64,000 nucleotides of DNA from SB11 sp965222995. Lineage in GTDB: Bacteria > Bacteroidota > Bacteroidia > UBA8524. The notes beneath the pieces are model-generated. The model searched no databases and was not told the origin of the DNA. It saw only the letters and a list, made by a program, of their open reading frames with translations. Within the stretch, counting starts at the first letter, position 1. Each line of letters starts with the position of its first letter. Shown here in pieces: positions 43,804 through 52,461 of the stretch. The DNA is taken from the NCBI GenBank assembly GCA_965222995.1, contig OZ244977.1, positions 496,001 through 560,000 of the forward strand. Reading direction: 5' to 3'. The position numbers and the translations under genes are program-made.

Positions 43804-46800
43804 TTCAAAATACTTTTTTGGCTGCTATTATGGTTTGTAACTGGAGCCGTAGTAGTGGGTGCCATATTGCGCAGCGAAACTTTTCAACGTTGGGGTACTA
43901 CCCAAATTACCGATTATTTTTCTAAAGAATTAAATACAAAAGTGGCTATTGGCGGCTTCGATATTCACAATTTAACCTATTTAAAAGTAGATAGTGTTTT
44001 TATTGGAGATCGCTACCAAGATACAGCCTTTTTTTTGGGAAGAGTTACTGTAGATTTAGACCACCTTACGTGGAATTTTAGTGGTGGAGATGCTGACAGG
44101 CTGGACATAAACTATGTAAAAATAAAAGACGCTTTGGTAAATTTTAGAAAGTATGAAGATACAGCCGATTTTAACTACGAGTTTATCATAGATTATTTTA
44201 GCCCACCAAAAGACACTACAGATACTTCCTCATCACGTTCTTTTATTCTTAAAGTAAATAAAATAGAACTTGAAAATGCAGCTTTTGCATACAGAAATCC
44301 TGAGATAGATAAAATGCCACCCAATACCTTTAACCCTGATGATTTTAGGTTTAAAAATATAAGTGGAGAACTTGATAAATTTTCGTTAATAGATGATTCT
44401 ATAGCATTTTCTACAGTAAACCTCTCTTTAGCAGAAAAGAATGGCTTTAAAGTGAACAAGCTAGAAGCCCAAACCCGTATACACTCTAAAGGGCTGGAGT
44501 TTTATAATTTATTATTAAGGGCCGGAGCAAGTAGCCTAAAAGATAAATTGCTAATGACCTATAACAGTTGGGATGATTTGGGTAACTTTATAGATGTTGT
44601 ACGCTTTAACGCCAACCTAAAACAAAGTGAAGTGCACATGCAAGATGTTGCTTTTTGGGGCAAAGGTTTAGAAGATTTAAAACAAGTATTTACGGTTAGT
44701 GGGAAAGTACGTGGCACCATAAGTAACTTGAAAGCAAAAGGTGTAGCCATAGATGCTGGTAACGAAAGTTACTTGGCAGGGGATTTTAAAATTAAAGGAT
44801 TGCCTGATTTTGAATCTTCTTTTATTGATGCATCGCTAGATAAATCGCACACCTCTGCAAAAGACATAGAAAAAATTGCTGGTATTAGCAATTTACCCCC
44901 TAGTATAAAAAGTTTAGGCAAAATAGACTTTACGGGTAATTTTACGGGATTCCCCAAGTCTTTTGTAGCGTATGGTAACTTTAATACAGACTTGGGTAAT
45001 TTTTCATCAGACATAAAACTTGATTTTATGGGTAAAGATGGAGCGGCAACCTACTCAGGCTACATAAAATCTGACGGTTTTAATTTGGGTGAGTTTGCTA
45101 ATGAGCCTAAGCTTTTAGGCAATATTGCTCTTGATGCAGAAATTGAAGGTACAGGACTTGAGTTTGCTACAATAGATGCCCAAATAAAAGGAGATATAAA
45201 CACTATAACATTTAATGGTTACCAGTATAAAAATATTACCGTAGACGGTATTTATGCAGGGAAACTATTTAGTGGTTTTGCCACAATTAGAGATAAGAAT
45301 ATAGATTTAGATTTTGATGGTAGCGTAGACTTCACAGAAGAGCTGCCACAGTTTAATTTTGTATCAACCATAAAAAAAGCCAACCTTGATGATTTGGGGT
45401 TGGATAGTATACCTTCAGGGGTTACGGGGAGGCTGTACATTAATTTTACAGGTGATGAACTGGATAACTTGGATGGTGTAGTTAGTGTGGCCAATGTTGA
45501 GTATAGGAGAAAAACCAAACTACTGCGGTTGGATACGGCATGGCTGCAATCATCTTATACTGATACTTTACGTAAGCTGAACTTTACCAGTACTATAGCA
45601 GATTTTAATATTAAAGGGCAATACAATTTTAGTGAGCTAGGGAAGGCAATGTATAATTATGCAGCTACATTACTCCCTCAAATAGTAAAGAAAGACAGTG
45701 GTTTAATAGCCAAAGAAAATTTTAAGTTTACATTAGATGTTAAACGCCCATACTTGCTCACTAACTTTTTGTTTGAAGAAATTAGGGTAGACCCGTTTAA
45801 AGCTTCAGGAAGTATTAATACATATACCAATAACATAGCTTTAAATGCTTCACTAGACCAATTTATTTACAACGATTTAAGCTTTGAGAAAATAGCTTTA
45901 AATACTTCTACAACAGTAAACAAGGCACAAAAACTGGCTCTTAAAGTAGGTCATTTTTATCAAGGAGATAGTTTATATTTAGAAAACGCTACAGCGGCAC
46001 TAACTTTTGACAGCAGTAATGTTTTTTTTGATATAATTACCCCTAAAACTATCGCAAGACTTAGTTCGCATTTGAGAGGTAAATTACTTTTTTCTGATAC
46101 ACTTTACAGGTTGGTATTTGAAAATTCTTCAGTAACTAGTAAAAAAAGAGAATGGCGTATAAGTAATAACAGTTTTATTAGTTACCACCCACAAACAGAG
46201 AAAACAATAGTTAGGAATTTAGAAGTCTCAAGCTATAATGAAGCTATTTTGGTAAATGGTGCTATAAGCAAAGACATTAATGATACTTTACGTATAGATT
46301 TTGACCATTTTAATATAGCTGATGTAAACTATTTCACGCGACCACCCACAGAGCAACGTTTGGGTGGTATGCTAAATGGAAATATAGTTTTATTCAATTT
46401 GTTTAATACCCCGCTTTTCACATCAGATTTAAAAGCAACAAAATTAAGCTTCGGGTCAGACACCTTAGGTAATTTAGATCTTCAGGCACATAATGAAAAT
46501 AGTGATAAAGAGATAGCTTTAAGGGGAGAGTTTACTAAAGGATTGTTAGAAGCATCAAAAATTAGGGGAACTGTAAATTTTGAAAAGAATGCACGCCAAA
46601 ACTTTGATATAGATTTTAATTTAAACAACGCAACAACCCGTTTCTTTGAGCCTTTTTTAAAAGGAGTGGTATCCGGATTAAAAGGTTCATTTACTACCAC
46701 TATTAATATTGCAGGTACTTTTAGCAAACCTAAAGTTACAGGAAATGCACAGTTTAATAATCCAAAATTTACTATTGATTATCTGCAAACAACGTATAGT

Positions 46801-48285
46801 GCCAAAACCATAAACGTAAACTTAAATGATGATTATATATGGGTAAATCAGTTTACATTGAGTGATCAAAAAGGTGTACCTGCAAAAGCATTCGGATATA
46901 TCAGCCATAAGTCTTTTAGCAATTTTAATATTGATTTTAAAGTTGTAGATATGAATAAGTTTATGGCACTTAATACCCAATCTGCTGATAACGACCTATA
47001 CTTTGGAACAGCTTATATGACAGGCGATTTTGAAATAAGTGGTCCGTTTGATGATTTGTTTATGGAGGTTAAAGGAAAAACTGAAAAAGGTACTGAGTTT
47101 AACCTGCAACTGGCTGATGAGAATGCTGTGAGTAAATACGATTTTATAACATTTGTAAACTATGATGAAGAAGCTGATGTAAGAGAGCCTATAGACTTAA
47201 GCGGTATTAGGCTTCACCTGGATTTGGAGGTAACTCCTGATGCGGAAATTAAAATAATTTTTGATTCACAACTGGGGGATATAATAGAGGGTAATGGCTA
47301 TGCTAATTTGAGGATGGAAATTAATACCCTTGGTGATTTTAAAATGTTTGGTAATTTCCAAATAGAAGAGGGCAGGTACTTGTTTACCGCTCTTGATTTT
47401 ATTAATAAGAAATTTGTTATACGCAAAGGAGGCTCAATAGTATGGACAGGAGACCCTCTTAATGCACAAATTGACATTACAGCTGTTTACAATGCAATAA
47501 CAGGAACACAGCCATTAGTTATGGGATTAGTTCCGGAAGAAGAATTAATTAATTATAAAACACCTATACCCGTTGAAGCTTTAATGAAACTAAGGGGTAA
47601 ATTGTTAAAGCCAGAGATAAAATTCGGAATAAATATTCCTGACTTAACTAGACTGCGTGGTAGCGATGCCAATACGAATGTGTTACTTAATGCTGTGAGA
47701 AGAATTGAGCGAGACCAGGAAGAAGTTTCAAGACAGGTGTTTAGCCTGCTATCGTTAGGAACTTTTACAACTCCTATAGATAATGGCTTTGTTGCTGCAG
47801 GTGCTGAAAGCGGAGGTTCAAATGCAGGGCTTGATGTGGCATCAAATACAGTAGGTAATTTACTTAGTAACCAAATAACTAACTGGCTCTCTAAATACGA
47901 CCCTAATTGGGATATTGGTATACAGGTAGGGCAAGGCGGAGCAACAGCCAGAACAGAGGTAATGTTAACTGCCAGCAGAAGGTGGTTAAATGATAGATTA
48001 CAGCTTGATGTTTCGGCAGATAATACTTCACAAGGAAATATTAATGTAAACTATAAAATTACACCAAACGGAGACAATCAGGTGAGGGTTTTTGGAAGAA
48101 ATACAAACAATCCAATCTATAATCAAAATATACTAAGTTTTGGTGGTGGTTTTTATTTTAGAAAAGAATTTGAAAACTTTAACGATTTGCGTCGTCAAAT
48201 TATAGGCAGAAGAATAGCAGTAAGAGACACCGTTCAAAATAATCTCGATAGCATTCCTTCATCAATCAACTTTAAAAGACCGTAA
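43789..48285 (+). CDS. tamB: TamB-like translocation and assembly module / AsmA-type giant protein
   Basis: A 1498-residue inner-membrane-anchored periplasmic protein from TTG 43789. An N-terminal anchor (KIFKILFWLLLWFVTGAVVVGAIL) is followed by about 1000 residues of repeating short beta strands, the bridge-like groove of the AsmA/TamB superfamily that moves lipids between membranes and aids outer-membrane insertion. The C-terminal TamB domain (about residues 1080-1420) has VTPDAEIKIIFDSQLGDIIEGNGYANLRMEINT, FQIEEGRYLFTALDFINKKFVIRKGGSIVWTGDPL and LRGKLLKPEIKFGI, followed by SRQVFSLLSLGTF. It ends in a serine/charged tail. In Bacteroidota the gene often adjoins tsaD, as it does here. Confidence 0.92.
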   Translation: MRTKIFKILFWLLLWFVTGAVVVGAILRSETFQRWGTTQITDYFSKELNTKVAIGGFDIHNLTYLKVDSVFIGDRYQDTAFFLGRVTVDLDHLTWNFSGGDADRLDINYVKIKDALVNFRKYEDTADFNYEFIIDYFSPPKDTTDTSSSRSFILKVNKIELENAAFAYRNPEIDKMPPNTFNPDDFRFKNISGELDKFSLIDDSIAFSTVNLSLAEKNGFKVNKLEAQTRIHSKGLEFYNLLLRAGASSLKDKLLMTYNSWDDLGNFIDVVRFNANLKQSEVHMQDVAFWGKGLEDLKQVFTVSGKVRGTISNLKAKGVAIDAGNESYLAGDFKIKGLPDFESSFIDASLDKSHTSAKDIEKIAGISNLPPSIKSLGKIDFTGNFTGFPKSFVAYGNFNTDLGNFSSDIKLDFMGKDGAATYSGYIKSDGFNLGEFANEPKLLGNIALDAEIEGTGLEFATIDAQIKGDINTITFNGYQYKNITVDGIYAGKLFSGFATIRDKNIDLDFDGSVDFTEELPQFNFVSTIKKANLDDLGLDSIPSGVTGRLYINFTGDELDNLDGVVSVANVEYRRKTKLLRLDTAWLQSSYTDTLRKLNFTSTIADFNIKGQYNFSELGKAMYNYAATLLPQIVKKDSGLIAKENFKFTLDVKRPYLLTNFLFEEIRVDPFKASGSINTYTNNIALNASLDQFIYNDLSFEKIALNTSTTVNKAQKLALKVGHFYQGDSLYLENATAALTFDSSNVFFDIITPKTIARLSSHLRGKLLFSDTLYRLVFENSSVTSKKREWRISNNSFISYHPQTEKTIVRNLEVSSYNEAILVNGAISKDINDTLRIDFDHFNIADVNYFTRPPTEQRLGGMLNGNIVLFNLFNTPLFTSDLKATKLSFGSDTLGNLDLQAHNENSDKEIALRGEFTKGLLEASKIRGTVNFEKNARQNFDIDFNLNNATTRFFEPFLKGVVSGLKGSFTTTINIAGTFSKPKVTGNAQFNNPKFTIDYLQTTYSAKTINVNLNDDYIWVNQFTLSDQKGVPAKAFGYISHKSFSNFNIDFKVVDMNKFMALNTQSADNDLYFGTAYMTGDFEISGPFDDLFMEVKGKTEKGTEFNLQLADENAVSKYDFITFVNYDEEADVREPIDLSGIRLHLDLEVTPDAEIKIIFDSQLGDIIEGNGYANLRMEINTLGDFKMFGNFQIEEGRYLFTALDFINKKFVIRKGGSIVWTGDPLNAQIDITAVYNAITGTQPLVMGLVPEEELINYKTPIPVEALMKLRGKLLKPEIKFGINIPDLTRLRGSDANTNVLLNAVRRIERDQEEVSRQVFSLLSLGTFTTPIDNGFVAAGAESGGSNAGLDVASNTVGNLLSNQITNWLSKYDPNWDIGIQVGQGGATARTEVMLTASRRWLNDRLQLDVSADNTSQGNINVNYKITPNGDNQVRVFGRNTNNPIYNQNILSFGGGFYFRKEFENFNDLRRQIIGRRIAVRDTVQNNLDSIPSSINFKRP

Positions 48286-48380
48286 ATTCCCTTTAAAGAA
48301 ATTTTTAATCGCTTGGTGGAAATAATTTCACTTACTATTTTAGTTCTTGTTTTTTTCGTGTAAACTAAAAACTAACCACT

Positions 48381-48938
48381 ATGAGTTCTAATAAAAAATA
48401 CATTGATTTTGGCATAAAATGGGGTCTTATTATGGGCGGCACCATAGCTGTTATTCGCAATATAATATGGGTGTTTGATAGAGATGCTGCTATGGGAGGC
48501 GGTAGTAATGTAATTTGGTGGATTTCAGTAATAGCATTCATCATTTTCTTATCAGTAATAGGTATTAAAGCCAGAAACTTGACCGGCTTTATAACATTTA
48601 AACAAGGTTTTACGGCATTGTTTTTTGCAATTTTGGTACATGGCGTTTTAAACTTTGCCGTATCAGAAACTTTAACCCTAATGAATGAAGATGAGATAGC
48701 TGAAAAAATTAACGAGAAAAGAGAAGAGATGGTAGAAAAGTGGGAAGAAAGCGGAATGAGCGATGAGCAAATAGAAACTTCATTGGGCTGGTTCGATAGA
48801 TTTTCTAATCCATCAAAAGCACTTATATTTTATTTCATAGCCGGGCTTATTATTAACACACTTATTGCATTAATAATAGCTGCTATAATAAAGCGCACCC
48901 CGCCTCAAGAAATTCCACTAGAGCCGGAGACAACATAA
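48381..48938 (+). CDS. DUF4199 membrane protein
   Basis: A 185-residue inner-membrane protein with four hydrophobic segments: WGLIMGGTIAVIRNIIWVF, IWWISVIAFIIFLSVIGI, FKQGFTALFFAILVHGVLNFAV and LIFYFIAGLIINTLIALIIAAII. Between the third and fourth lies a charged helical stretch (MNEDEIAEKINEKREEMVEKWEES). This is the DUF4199 layout. Its role is unknown. In Bacteroidota it is repeatedly found next to a GT2 gene, as here, 75 bases upstream of the next gene. Confidence 0.85.
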   Translation: MSSNKKYIDFGIKWGLIMGGTIAVIRNIIWVFDRDAAMGGGSNVIWWISVIAFIIFLSVIGIKARNLTGFITFKQGFTALFFAILVHGVLNFAVSETLTLMNEDEIAEKINEKREEMVEKWEESGMSDEQIETSLGWFDRFSNPSKALIFYFIAGLIINTLIALIIAAIIKRTPPQEIPLEPETT

Positions 48939-49013
48939 ACTGAGCTCTTTTCATCTTAAGTAAGTGGGCAAGCAAAAGTATTTTAGTGTATTTTGCGGCT
49001 TATTTTAGCGTAG

Positions 49014-49970
49014 ATGGATATTTCTGTAGTTATTCCTTTATTAAACGAAGAAGAGTCGTTACCAGAGCTTTGTACTTGGATTGCCAAGGTAATGCAAGAG
49101 AATAACTATACCTATGAGGTATTGTTTATTGATGATGGAAGTACCGACGGTAGTTGGAGAATAATAGAAAAACTATCGCAAGAAAACCCAAATGTTAGAG
49201 GAATAAAGTTTCGTAGAAATTACGGCAAGTCTGCCGCATTAAATGTGGGGTTTAGAGAAACCCAAGGCGATATAGTGATTACTATGGATGCTGACTTGCA
49301 AGACAGCCCCGATGAAATTCCCGAGTTGAAAGCGAAAATAGAGGAAGGTTTCGACCTTATTTCGGGTTGGAAGCAAAAACGCTACGACCCTGTTACCAAA
49401 ACGGTTCCTACAAAATTATTTAATTGGGCAACCCGCAAAATGAGCGGTATACATTTGCACGATTTTAATTGCGGGCTTAAAGCCTATAAAAGCGATGTAG
49501 TAAAAGCTATAGAAGTGTATGGAGAAATGCACCGCTATATACCGGTAATAGCAAAAAATGCAGGTTTTAAAAAAATTGGCGAGCAGGTAGTACAACACCG
49601 TGCCCGCAAATACGGCAGCTCTAAGTTTGGACTAAACCGCTTTGTAAACGGCTTTTTAGATTTGCTTTCTATTACCTATATGGCAAAGTTTAGCAAACGG
49701 CCCATGCACTTTTTTGGCAGTGTTGGTACACTATCTTTTATAGTAGGTTTTTTGCTAACTATATATCTTTTGGGTAATAAAGCCTATCATAGTTGGATAA
49801 CGCATGAGCCGGTGCGTGATGCAGTTGATAACCCTTGGTTCTATTTGGCACTTACTGCTCTTATTGTTGGGGTACAATTATTTTTGGCGGGCTTTTTAGG
49901 TGAAATGATAAGCCGTTCTGCCCACGACAAAGACCATTACCTAATTGCTGACAAAGTAAACTTGGATTAA
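49014..49970 (+). CDS. Glycosyltransferase family 2, GtrB/DPM-like with C-terminal membrane helices
   Basis: A 318-residue polyprenyl-phosphate sugar transferase. The GT-A domain has SVVIPLLNEEESLPEL, LFIDDGSTDGSW, RRNYGKSAALNVGF, ITMDADLQDSPDEI (DxD) and ISGWKQKRYDP; HDFNCGLKAYKSDV and RARKYGSSKFGLNRF complete the active site. Two C-terminal membrane segments (FFGSVGTLSFIVGFLLTIYLL and PWFYLALTALIVGVQLFLAGFLGEM) anchor it. It would charge undecaprenyl phosphate with a sugar, to be flipped and used in the periplasm. DUF4199 precedes it. Confidence 0.92.
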   Translation: MDISVVIPLLNEEESLPELCTWIAKVMQENNYTYEVLFIDDGSTDGSWRIIEKLSQENPNVRGIKFRRNYGKSAALNVGFRETQGDIVITMDADLQDSPDEIPELKAKIEEGFDLISGWKQKRYDPVTKTVPTKLFNWATRKMSGIHLHDFNCGLKAYKSDVVKAIEVYGEMHRYIPVIAKNAGFKKIGEQVVQHRARKYGSSKFGLNRFVNGFLDLLSITYMAKFSKRPMHFFGSVGTLSFIVGFLLTIYLLGNKAYHSWITHEPVRDAVDNPWFYLALTALIVGVQLFLAGFLGEMISRSAHDKDHYLIADKVNLD

Positions 49971-50017
49971 TCTTTACCCTTTAAGTTTGTATCTTTTTTA
50001 TATCTAAAGTAAGAAGA

Positions 50018-50359
50018 ATGTTTTCTGTAAAACAAAATAAGAAGGGTGAAAAGAGTGATGACGTTGTAAAGTTCGAACTATATCGAACGGTTCTGAGATT
50101 TCTTGCTTATAAAGTAACGCCAAACTTGAGAAAGATTTTTCTTGACGTATATATGAAAGAAAGGAAAGTTTTTTTAACGGCTATTTATGAACAAACTCCC
50201 TCAGATCTTGAATTAGAGTTATTGGATGATATTGAAACCAATAGTGATGCACATATGCCCGACTTTTTTGTTGACAGTACCTATAAGCTTTCTAAAGACT
50301 ATCACATTGGTGAGAGCCATGAGTTTATAGTTTTTGCTGTTTATGAAGATTACCAATAA
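50018..50359 (+). CDS. Small protein of unknown function
   Basis: A 113-residue soluble protein from ATG 50018 with no signal peptide or membrane segment: KFELYRTVLRFLAYKVTPNLRKIFLDVYMKERKVFLTAIYEQTPSDLELELLDDIETNSDAHMPDFF. Alternating strands and an acidic middle region suggest an alpha/beta fold. No family is recognised. It lies 47 bases after the GT2 gene on the same strand, and its stop is eight bases before that of the convergent phosphatase gene. Confidence 0.65.
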   Translation: MFSVKQNKKGEKSDDVVKFELYRTVLRFLAYKVTPNLRKIFLDVYMKERKVFLTAIYEQTPSDLELELLDDIETNSDAHMPDFFVDSTYKLSKDYHIGESHEFIVFAVYEDYQ

Positions 50360-50367
50360 GCTCTAAA

Positions 50368-52374
50368 TCACTCAACTAAAAACTTACCGTTGGTAGTCTT
50401 ACCATCAGCAGTGATGGTAAATAGATACATACCTTTTTTATAATTGCCCACCTGCAACCCATAGGTATACAAGCCTGCTTTTTGCTTTTGTCGCCAGGTA
50501 CTTACTTTTTTACCATCTAAACTAAATACCTCTATACTTACTTCACTTTTTTGCAGCAATCCGTATTGAATATTAAATGCTGTTTTAGCGGGGTTGGGGT
50601 ATGCATGAAAAATTACAGGAGCCTTTGGGGTATTCATGCTCACAGTAGGTGAAATCTTGGTTGGTGCAGGTATTTCTTGCTTTGCTTTTTGCTTTGCGGG
50701 TGTGTTTGACAGCATTACACGGCAACTGTCTTTCATGGTAAAAGTGTTTATCTCAAACTCTTCTTTTTTGCTGGGTTTATTAATACGGTCTACATAATAA
50801 TAGTTGGCTTGTGCGCTATCGTCTTTTAAGTCTAAAATAAAGTAACCGTGGCGGTCAACATCAGCATATTTAAGGTGTGGGTTATAAATGCTGTTGTTCA
50901 TAATGGCAATGGGTGTATTCGTCCAGTTTTCAAACTGATTGGCCAATAAACTACCCACGCGTTCATCAAGGTTTGCACTGGTAATACTTGGTGTACAGAA
51001 CTCTACAGCAACAGAACCTTTGCCTGTTGCTCTATCATAAGTAGGAGAGGGCGAGGCATAGTTGCTATTGTTAGGGTCGGGGTAAATAGCAGCTTGTTTG
51101 GTAACATCAAACGCCCAACTACTGTGCGAATCGCCCGTTATAAAAACTACATTTTTAATATCGTTTTGCTCAATAGTATCTATAATGCTGTTGCGCTCTG
51201 TGGGGTAGCTTTCCCAAAAGTTTAAGAAAAAGTTTTCTGCCTCACGAATGGCATTCATATTACTGGGTGCAGGCAAGCCCATGCCGTTACGAGCTGCAAA
51301 TCCCACATTAAAATCAGAGAAAATAATCTGGTTACCTATTACCTTCCACCGTGCTTGTGAGTTTTTTAGCTCATTCATAAACCAATTATACTGTTGTTCA
51401 CCCAGCATATCACGTTTGGGGGTATCGGGGTCGTCAAAATTAGCAGGTAGTTTATCTCTGCCTTCAAGACGAGTATCCAGCATTATTAAATCGGCAAGGT
51501 TTCCGTAGTGTATGTTGCGGTATATTTTATTGGCAGGATAATCTCGTATGGGCATCCACTCAAAGTATACTTGTTTGCTTATCTCACGGCGGATGTTCCA
51601 ATCCCCCTCGTTGGCTTGATGGTTTTGTGCGCCGTTTTTATAACTATCATTACTACTTTCGTGGTCGTCCCAAACGGTAATAAAGGTTTGTTGTTGGTGT
51701 ACGCGTTGCAAATCAGCATCAAGTTTATAACTACTGTACCGAGTGCGATAATCGCCTAAGCTAACAGCTTCTTTTTCAGGTTCTACAAAACGGTTAGTAC
51801 TGGCATCGCCATATACTTTAGTAGCATACTCGTAAATATAGTCTCCTAAGTGGATTACGGCATCTAAGTCGTTACGGTCAGCAATTCTGTCAAAGGCGTT
51901 GAAAAATCCTGCCTCATAATTGTTACAGCTTACCACAGCAAAGCGTAAATGGTTTACTACACCCGTGGGGGCAGTTCTTGCCCTGCCTATGGTAGAGGTA
52001 ATGCCATCACTGGTAAAAGAATAATAGTAAGTGGTGGCTGGTGAAAGCCCTGTAACATCTACTTTAATAGTAAAGTCTTTTGATGAATCTGTACTAATGG
52101 TTCCCGATTGTACTACGTTTTGCATGGCAGTATCGGTAGCCATTTGCCAAGTGGCGGTAATGGTTTGGATAGAGGTATCAGGAGTGATGCGTGTCCAAAT
52201 AATTACTCTATCGCTTAGTGGGTCACCACTGGCAACTCCATGATAGAAAGGTTTTAGCTGCGGATTAAAGGGAAGAACTCCATTTTTACGTTTGAAACTA
52301 AATATACTTTTGGTTTGACTACATCCGGCCAAGCTCAAAGAAAGCAGCAATAGTATGACTAAATACCTTTTCAT
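50368..52374 (-). CDS. PhoD-type alkaline phosphatase with lipobox and T9SS type-A domain
   Basis: With ATG 52374, 668 residues. The signal peptide KRYLVILLLLSLSLAGC ends in a canonical lipobox LAGC. Then come the PhoD N-terminal Ig-like domain (YHGVASGDPLSDRVIIWTRITP) and the phosphatase domain with VVSCNNYEAGF, VIHLGDYIYEY, TVWDDHESSNDSY, VITGDSHSSWAF and VEFCTPSITS, which bind Fe and Ca. The last 80 residues form a T9SS type-A sorting domain (FHAYPNPAKTAFNIQYG, VEVFSLDGKKVSTWRQ, GMYLFTITADGKTTNGKFLVE). The enzyme releases phosphate from organic phosphates outside the cell. A lipobox combined with a T9SS domain is odd. Confidence 0.88.
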   Translation of the reverse strand: MKRYLVILLLLSLSLAGCSQTKSIFSFKRKNGVLPFNPQLKPFYHGVASGDPLSDRVIIWTRITPDTSIQTITATWQMATDTAMQNVVQSGTISTDSSKDFTIKVDVTGLSPATTYYYSFTSDGITSTIGRARTAPTGVVNHLRFAVVSCNNYEAGFFNAFDRIADRNDLDAVIHLGDYIYEYATKVYGDASTNRFVEPEKEAVSLGDYRTRYSSYKLDADLQRVHQQQTFITVWDDHESSNDSYKNGAQNHQANEGDWNIRREISKQVYFEWMPIRDYPANKIYRNIHYGNLADLIMLDTRLEGRDKLPANFDDPDTPKRDMLGEQQYNWFMNELKNSQARWKVIGNQIIFSDFNVGFAARNGMGLPAPSNMNAIREAENFFLNFWESYPTERNSIIDTIEQNDIKNVVFITGDSHSSWAFDVTKQAAIYPDPNNSNYASPSPTYDRATGKGSVAVEFCTPSITSANLDERVGSLLANQFENWTNTPIAIMNNSIYNPHLKYADVDRHGYFILDLKDDSAQANYYYVDRINKPSKKEEFEINTFTMKDSCRVMLSNTPAKQKAKQEIPAPTKISPTVSMNTPKAPVIFHAYPNPAKTAFNIQYGLLQKSEVSIEVFSLDGKKVSTWRQKQKAGLYTYGLQVGNYKKGMYLFTITADGKTTNGKFLVE

Positions 52375-52446
52375 TTTCCCCAACCAATTTAATGAAAAGT
52401 TCTTCAACCAATATACGAAGCATTAAAAAAACTAACACCCATTCGT

Positions 52447-52454
52447 TATCTTTG
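52447..52454 (+). promoter_or_regulatory. -7 promoter element of mfd
   Basis: TATCTTTG matches TAnnTTTG. Transcription would start near 52460, close to the TTG start codon at 52462, so the transcript is nearly leaderless or translation begins a little further inside. Confidence 0.5.
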
Positions 52455-52461
52455 GGGCGCA

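Noticed and set aside
43767..43865. 33-residue extension of TsaD upstream of GTG 43766
   Set aside because: It runs into the divergent TamB gene and through its start; the residues are not like the family's N-terminus.
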